Assembly: GCF_027595985.1 (NCBI RefSeq)
Contig: NC_073303.1
Location: 324,069,679 to 324,133,678 of the forward strand
Direction of reading: 5' to 3'
Length of the DNA stretch: 64,000 nucleotides
From: Sorex araneus
Lineage: Eukaryota; Chordata; Mammalia; Eulipotyphla; Soricidae
The translations under genes and the position numbers were made by a program. The notes under the pieces are model-generated. The model did not search any database. It was not told the origin of the DNA and saw only the letters and a program-made list of their open reading frames with translations. Shown piece by piece: positions 54,935 to 64,000 of this stretch (position 1 is its first letter; every line of letters begins with the position of its first letter).

Positions 54935-55060
54935 AAAGTTCCATTTTCATATCCTTGCAAACATTTGCTTTTGATTATAACCATTCTAATGAGCAAGAAG
55001 TCCCATGCCAATGTGATTGCAAATTCTCTTTTTTGTCTTTGCTTTAACTTTTGTACTGCA

Positions 55061-55557
55061 TCTCTCTGGCCCAAGGTCATCATTCTTACTGTTGTATATT
55101 TTAACTTTACAGAGAGCCTCTCAAATCTTGAGACAAGATATGGGAGTACGAGAGTATTGCTTCCTCTTAAGTTCTTGGGATGAGAGAGTGGGTAATATAC
55201 AGTCCTGAAATAACGAGCAAGAGGCTCAAGCAATTCTTTTTTGTTGTTGTTGTTCTAAACTCCTCCTTTATTTTTTTAAATTTTTATTAGAGAATCACTG
55301 TGATGTACAATTACAAACTTATGAACTTTTGTGTTTGCATTTCAGTCATACAGTGACTGTTTACCCATCCCTTTGATTTGGGCACAGCATTATACTTGCT
55401 CTCGATTTTTCATAAAAAGTGGCCCTCTAGTGTTTCTTAACCTGAGGTTCTCATACTCTAAACTTGGGGATAGGGGAGAGATTACTTGTGAACTTGAAAA
55501 GGGGGGAAAAACTATTTTACTAATTTCTAACAAGCGTTATTTTTATTTGAAAGGGGG
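55061..55557. other. ANKRD12 intron, unique with poly-T/TTG runs
   Basis: Contains TTGTTGTTGTTGTT near 55240; 55270-55430 may be further L1-like debris. Confidence 0.4.
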
Positions 55558-55722
55558 GGGAACACATACAAAGGTGCTCAGGAACTACTCCTGCTCTGTG
55601 CTCAGGAATGAGCCCTGGTGGTACTTAAGGGACCATATGCAGTGCTAAGAATTAAACAAGGAACGGGGGTGCTGCACAAAAGGTAAGTGCCTTAAGTACT
55701 AGGCAAGTACTATCTCTGGCCC
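55558..55722 (-). mobile_element. Old SOR-A SINE
   Basis: Antisense GGTGCTCAGGAACTACTCC to TACTATCTCTGGCCC. Confidence 0.8.
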
Positions 55723-55737
55723 ATTTCTTGTTCTTTT

Positions 55738-55915
55738 TTTCTTTCTTTTTTGTTTCTGGGCTACACTTGGCTTTGCTTAGTGCTTACTCCTGGCTATGTG
55801 CTCAGGGATCAGGCTTGGGAACCATACGAGGTGCTGGGGATCAAATCTGGGTTAGCAGCATGCAAAGCAAATGCTCTACCTGGTGTAGAGCAACTGTTCT
55901 GTCCCCTCTCTGGCC
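55738..55915 (-). mobile_element. Old SOR-A SINE
   Basis: Antisense TTTCTGGGCTACACTTGGC to GTTCTGTCCCCTCTCTGGCC; the head has a small duplication. Confidence 0.78.
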
Positions 55916-56394
55916 TACATCTCTTCAATGTGAATGGAAGCCGCAATCTACAGTATTATCAGACACTTCTGCAATTTTGTCACCCACTGAAATCACATAT
56001 TTTCAATTTATATTATAGTTACTATAGCTATTGCCTCCCCAATTTTTTAAATTAGTATCTCTTTAAAATTACAACAGTCATGAGACCTGTTGTATAGAAC
56101 ACCTGTCTGTAGTTTTCCTATATAAAGGTACTTGAGAATACCAGATTATTTTGCATCTGGTAGTTACCCAGGACCAAAAGGTATGGTTTTGTTTGACAAT
56201 ATTTGAAAGAAAGAGCAAGTTTGCTATTTATTAAAGTTTTATAATTTGCAAGTTCAGATGAGAATTCTTACCTGTACAAAATGGATATTGCTTCTGTAAC
56301 AAAGATTAGTATAGAGACGACTTTAACACTACTGATGTCATAGGATGTGTCTTTTTTGAGTCCTACATGGCAGTTGCTGAGGTCTACTTCCCAT
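55916..56394. other. ANKRD12 intron, unique
   Basis: AT-rich; nothing recognised. Confidence 0.4.
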
Positions 56395-56522
56395 CTATAT
56401 TTAGGGATCACTCCTGGCTGTACTTGTGGGACAACATAGTGGATGGAACCTGGCCTTTCACTTGCAAAGCATACTTGCATAGCAGACATACAGGACATTG
56501 AACCATTTCTCTGGACCTGACC
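56395..56522 (-). mobile_element. Old SOR-A SINE
   Basis: Antisense TTTAGGGATCACTCCTGGC to CCATTTCTCTGGACC. Confidence 0.72.
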
Positions 56523-56859
56523 TAAAATGATCAAAATTCTTCCTGACATGGGCTAAGCAGTTTTAAGTTCTGTATTAGTGCTTCTTTTATTTGTTCTCTT
56601 TGTGGTAACAATTTTATTTATAAAAAACATTGTGAGAAAAGGTTCTATATTTAGATTGTTACAGTACAAAAAACAGATAAAAACATTTGCTCTAAGTAAT
56701 CAATTAACTATGGAAAAAACCCTACATATTTAGTTTTGTCTGTATATAAATATGCACATCTCTGGAAGAAGAATCATACCTTTTCTTCCAAAAAATTAGA
56801 AAGAAGTTTCTTCTTAAAAAGTTAGAAAAAAGTTTATAATTTTTTTAAAAGTGGGTTTT
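56523..56859. other. ANKRD12 intron, unique
   Basis: AT-rich; nothing recognised. Confidence 0.4.
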
Positions 56860-57042
56860 TTTGGTTTGCTTGGTTTTTGGGCCACACCCAAATGGTACCC
56901 TGGGATTGGCTAGCCCCGGCTCTGCATTCAGGGATCACTCCTGATGGATGCTTGGGGACTATATAAGGTGCTGGGGATCATACCCGGGGCTAGTGCATGT
57001 AGGGCAAACGCCCTACCCATTGCATTATGTCTCCAGTCCCAT
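56860..57042 (-). mobile_element. SOR-A SINE
   Basis: Antisense TTTTTGGGCCACACCC to TTATGTCTCCAGTCCC. Confidence 0.88.
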
Positions 57043-57234
57043 CAAAACTTTTTGAATCAAACAATTCTATACTAAGATACTGTTGTCTTAATTTTTCAAA
57101 ATAATAAAGGACTTCTCCAAGCAGCACAGAGGAGAATATCCACTCCTTTGAGGCCGCCTTTCTGGAGTCAGAATCCTTTTGAAGAGGGCTATTACTGCCT
57201 CTAAGAGAAAGTCAGAATCATTACAGTAGAGGTT

Positions 57235-57390
57235 AGTCTGATATACTATAATGTGTCATGAACTTGCCTCAAACAGTGGCCAAGTCCTATTTAACCCCTA
57301 CAACTGCATATGGCTCCCCAAGTAGAATTGGGAGTAGTTTCTAAACACTGTTGGTATCGCCCAAAACCCTCCTAAAAATCAACCCTAAAC
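57235..57390 (+). mobile_element. Old SOR-A SINE, antisense to ANKRD12
   Basis: CAACTGCATATGGCTCCCC, GGTATCGCCCAAAACCC; one of only two plus-strand SINEs in the ANKRD12 introns seen here. Confidence 0.55.
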
Positions 57391-57614
57391 CTCTCCTCCA
57401 AAAAACCTCAAGAAAACTAAAAAAGGAAAAATAAAGGTTTTAGATGAAGACAGATATATAAGGATCAGCATGCACAGCATTTTGCATGTATTTTGCACCA
57501 AATAACAACTATTCCAAAATTTGGAAATACAAATGTCCCACCAGGAACTTAAAACTATGGTCAAAAAACTCAATAATAAATAATCTGATTTTTATGAATC
57601 AAAAATACATGGGG

Positions 57615-57865
57615 GTTGGGTGCAGGCAGAAAGACAGTACAATGGGTAGGTGCTTGTCTTGCATATGGCTGACCGAGTCTGAATCCCTGAACGAAGAGCC
57701 AGGAGTCAGCTCTGTGGGGAAGGGGTTCAAGTCCTGCATCTTGATGACTCCATTTTATCCCTAGCACCAGAGTGTTTCTCTGAATACTGCACCCCCAGGA
57801 GTCACTCTAGAGGACAGAGAAAGGAATAGTTTCCAAGCTCCACCAGTGTGGCCTAAAATACCCAA
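57615..57865 (+). mobile_element. Old SOR-A SINE(s), antisense to ANKRD12
   Basis: Head GGCAGAAAGACAGTACAATG and GCTTGTCTTGCATATGGC, then a second body CACCCCCAGGAGTCACTC..AGTGTGGCC. Confidence 0.7.
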
Positions 57866-58024
57866 TGAACTTTAGCAAAACAAAAAAATAAGCACACAAC
57901 ATGAACTGCAACATGGGAACAGTTCTTAAAGCCAAGTAAAATGTTTCCATCTATAAGTCTCTTGATAAGACAGGAAACTCAATCTACTTTTGAAAATAGT
58001 AGGTTTAGCATAATTTTAAACTCA

Positions 58025-58135
<111 letters not shown>

Positions 58136-58311
58136 CTAATTAAAAAAAATATGGTTAAAAATACCAGGTTTTACTTACAACAATAAATGATTCTTATAAG
58201 ATTTAACCATTTTAGTGCACTATATATTGAAGACCTAAATTCTAATGTTCTCTACCTTAAGACAACAGCAACAATTGTACAACTGCCTTTCAGCAAACAG
58301 ATGTTTTAATT

Positions 58312-58474
58312 TTTTTTTCTTTTTGGTTCACACCTGGCGACATGCAGGGGTTATTCTTGGCCTTGCACTCAGGAATTACTCCTGGTGGGGCTCAGGGGAC
58401 CATATAGGATGCTGGGAATCGAACAGGGGTTGGCCGCGTGCGAGGCAAACGCACTACCTGCTGTGCTCCAGCCC
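58312..58474 (-). mobile_element. Young SOR-A SINE with shortened head
   Basis: Antisense TTTTTTCTTTTTGGTTCAC to GCTGTGCTCCAGCCCC; lacks the CTATCA stretch of the A box. Confidence 0.93.
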
Positions 58475-59124
58475 CTAATTCTTTTTAATTATGTGATAAC
58501 CCACTTTACATGACAAAAAGATTATGGCAACTTCATCTCTAATTTGATAATGAAACAAAGCTGTAGTTACTGCATCTTAGTAGATACTAAAGGTTAAGAA
58601 AGCTCACTTTATCTAATGCATGTGTGCTACTGTTAGATACTCGAGTATAATAGTAAACCGTCATCCTAAACAATCCTCCTCTACCTCTTGATGTATAATT
58701 AATTCCTATCAGCAGAATTAGGGCCAAGTTAGACATCCCAACCTGTTTTTCTCTATACTCCTTTGAAGATGCAACATATTATGGTTCCTGACGATAGTGC
58801 CATAGGAATTATATAACAATGTACATGTAGGGCTCTTGACCTGGATCTAATCAAGACTATGTATTTGGAGGTAGTAAACAGTTTACACTACGTTACTATA
58901 TGGCAATAATATTGTATTATATATTTTTAAAATGACAGAAGGTGTCAAATAAATTGTATTCAATTAGTCAGATTATTGTGGAAAATTCTATAAGGCAAAG
59001 GCAAATAACTTACTAGGATTGTTTCTATGTATCTCTAATTGAAGAAATATATCTTTGATTATTGTCTTCTATAAACGGCTTTGAATAATTACTATAGAGT
59101 TGGATCCTATTGTTTTGATTTTGC
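58475..59124. other. ANKRD12 intron, unique
   Basis: AT-rich; nothing recognised. Confidence 0.4.
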
Positions 59125-59258
59125 AAAATACAGGCTGTGCTCAGGGATCATTCCTAGTGGGGCCCAGGGGAAAAAGTGGGGTGCTAGGAATCAAGCCTGA
59201 GTGGGCTGTGTATACAAGGCAAGTGCCTTACCTGCTGCAGTATCTCTCCAGCCCCCAT
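59125..59258 (-). mobile_element. SOR-A SINE, 3' shortened
   Basis: Antisense TGTGCTCAGGGATCATTCC to CAGTATCTCTCCAGCCCCC. Confidence 0.85.
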
Positions 59259-59964
59259 TTCAACACATTTTAAAAGTTTACACCAGTTCATGTAGACTTG
59301 ACTTTGATTAAATGTCAATTAGCTGAAATCAGTTGAATGACAAGCTTTTTTTTTTATTATTACATTGTGGTGTTTCTATTTCAGTACTCTCCTCCCCTTC
59401 CTATTATTCCTATTCCAGGAATAACCCTCAGCTCTGCTGATAGTCCAACTTGAGGTATACCAATAACCTAAAATCCAATTTAATCCATCACAGCTGACAC
59501 TCCATTATAATTCACATTGGCATCTGTAACATATCCCTCATCATATCCCTCTCCCTCCTCCCAACAAACTAAAAGGACAATATATTTAGTAGAATTTACA
59601 CTTAAACAGATTATAAAAAATTCCAACTTAAATATATTTCTTACAGTTTTACCTGTATTTCAAGATAATGATACAACATATTTCAGTCAAAAATTTCTTT
59701 ACCTTTTAGAAAAAAAAATACCCTTTAAAGGAAAAATAAGTTAACTTTCTATTTTTCAGTCATCATTTTAATATAAGAATTTGAAATAACCTATTAAAAA
59801 CTACTCTTTAAGTCTAATTATTATTGCTTATTACTAAAAAAAATCAAAATCTATCTTGAACTATGCTACACAATAAGGTTATTATATGGCTATTAAAGGC
59901 TTGTTGAAAATGTTTCAATTGAGATAAACTATAAACACTGAATTTCAAACACTTGACAATTCTA
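59259..59964. other. ANKRD12 intron, unique
   Basis: AT-rich; 59345-59560 has T- and C-rich tracts; nothing recognised. Confidence 0.4.
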
Positions 59965-60272
59965 GCAACTGAGCTTGGCCAGTGGCTCTGTGTAAGGACC
60001 TGAAGATCTGGCACTATTTCAGTCCTGCAGCATGTCAGCCCAAGGGTTCCCGGAGTCTCCAGGGCTGCACCAAGTGATGCTCATGTGACCATGTGGTGTC
60101 AGAGATCAAACCAGGGCTGGATGATGCGAAATAGTCAACCTAGCCTCAATACGATCTATCCAGTTCCTAGAAAGTTTCTTTTTACCCCTCTTTAGAGTTT
60201 TGGACCGCACCCAGTGGTACTAAGGGATCAAAGCAAGTGCCTTACCTGCTGTACTATTATTTTAGCACCTAA
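59965..60272 (-). mobile_element. Two old SOR-A remnants near the giant-exon donor
   Basis: Antisense GTGACCATGTGGTGTCAGAG and AAACCAGGGCTGG at 60090-60170; a second, shorter remnant CTTACCTGCTGTACTATTA ends at 60272, about 60 bp from the splice donor. Confidence 0.65.
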
Positions 60273-60318
60273 AAAGTTTCTTACGTGCTAGTATTTCTAT
60301 CAACAGTGTTACATATTA

Positions 60319-64000
<3,682 letters not shown>

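Larger units (their letters stand above)
53870..55060 (-). mobile_element. Old L1 3' fragment, SINE-interrupted
   Basis: The plus strand shows the L1 reverse complement: TTCAAAGTTCATCCACATTGC, TTCTACCTTTGGGTTATTATAA, CAGTTCTACCAGCAATGTAAG, AACCATTCTAATGAGCAAGAAG, with three SINEs inside. Confidence 0.78.

Overview
This is mammalian nuclear DNA, most likely from a shrew of the genus Sorex or a close relative. The diagnostic signal is one tRNA-derived SINE head (A box like TAGCACAGCGG, B box GGTTCGATTCC), present in roughly a hundred copies of every age. I recognise it as the soricid SOR-type SINE. Two 3' bodies follow the head and are named here only for convenience. SOR-A has a body ending GGGTGTGACCCAAAAAGC and a poly(A) tail. 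SOR-B has a body ending in a short (TGACAG)n tail and no poly(A).

Two protein-coding genes are visible, both on the minus strand. ANKRD12 (ankyrin repeat domain 12, ANCO-2) fills 44.9-64.0 kb: the 3' part of its giant Lys/Glu-rich exon (cut by the window edge), four short terminal exons with consensus splice sites, the stop codon and a 2.8 kb 3'UTR with a poly(A) signal. The 5' end of TWSG1 (twisted gastrulation BMP modulator 1) lies about 21 kb downstream of the ANKRD12 3' end: a CpG-island promoter at 23.3-24.2 kb and the first coding exon (initiator, signal peptide, start of the Cys-rich domain) at 21572-21723. The remaining TWSG1 exons should lie before base 1, so 1-21571 is TWSG1 intron. 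This same-strand order matches human 18p11.22.

Layout: 1-21.57 kb TWSG1 intron, dense SINEs in both orientations, L1/HAL1-type remnants, an 84-bp tandem triplication and an inverted duplication. 21.57-24.2 kb TWSG1 exon and promoter. 24.2-44.9 kb intergenic, holding SINEs, a rearranged plus-strand L1 (31.6-37.5 kb) with nested insertions, and several copies of an unusual GC-richer modular A-tailed retroposon. 44.9-64 kb ANKRD12, whose introns carry SINEs almost only in the sense orientation and whose 3'UTR holds one hAT-type MITE.

I see no prokaryotic operon, CRISPR array or defence system and no new protein-coding gene. The most novel material is retroposon biology: the modular retroposon family, the two SOR tail types, a twin-primed SOR-B copy, a SINE 3' transduction, a retroposon with a triplicated 5' target junction, the SINE orientation bias in ANKRD12 introns, and a CACGCCC-box minisatellite beside the TWSG1 promoter.
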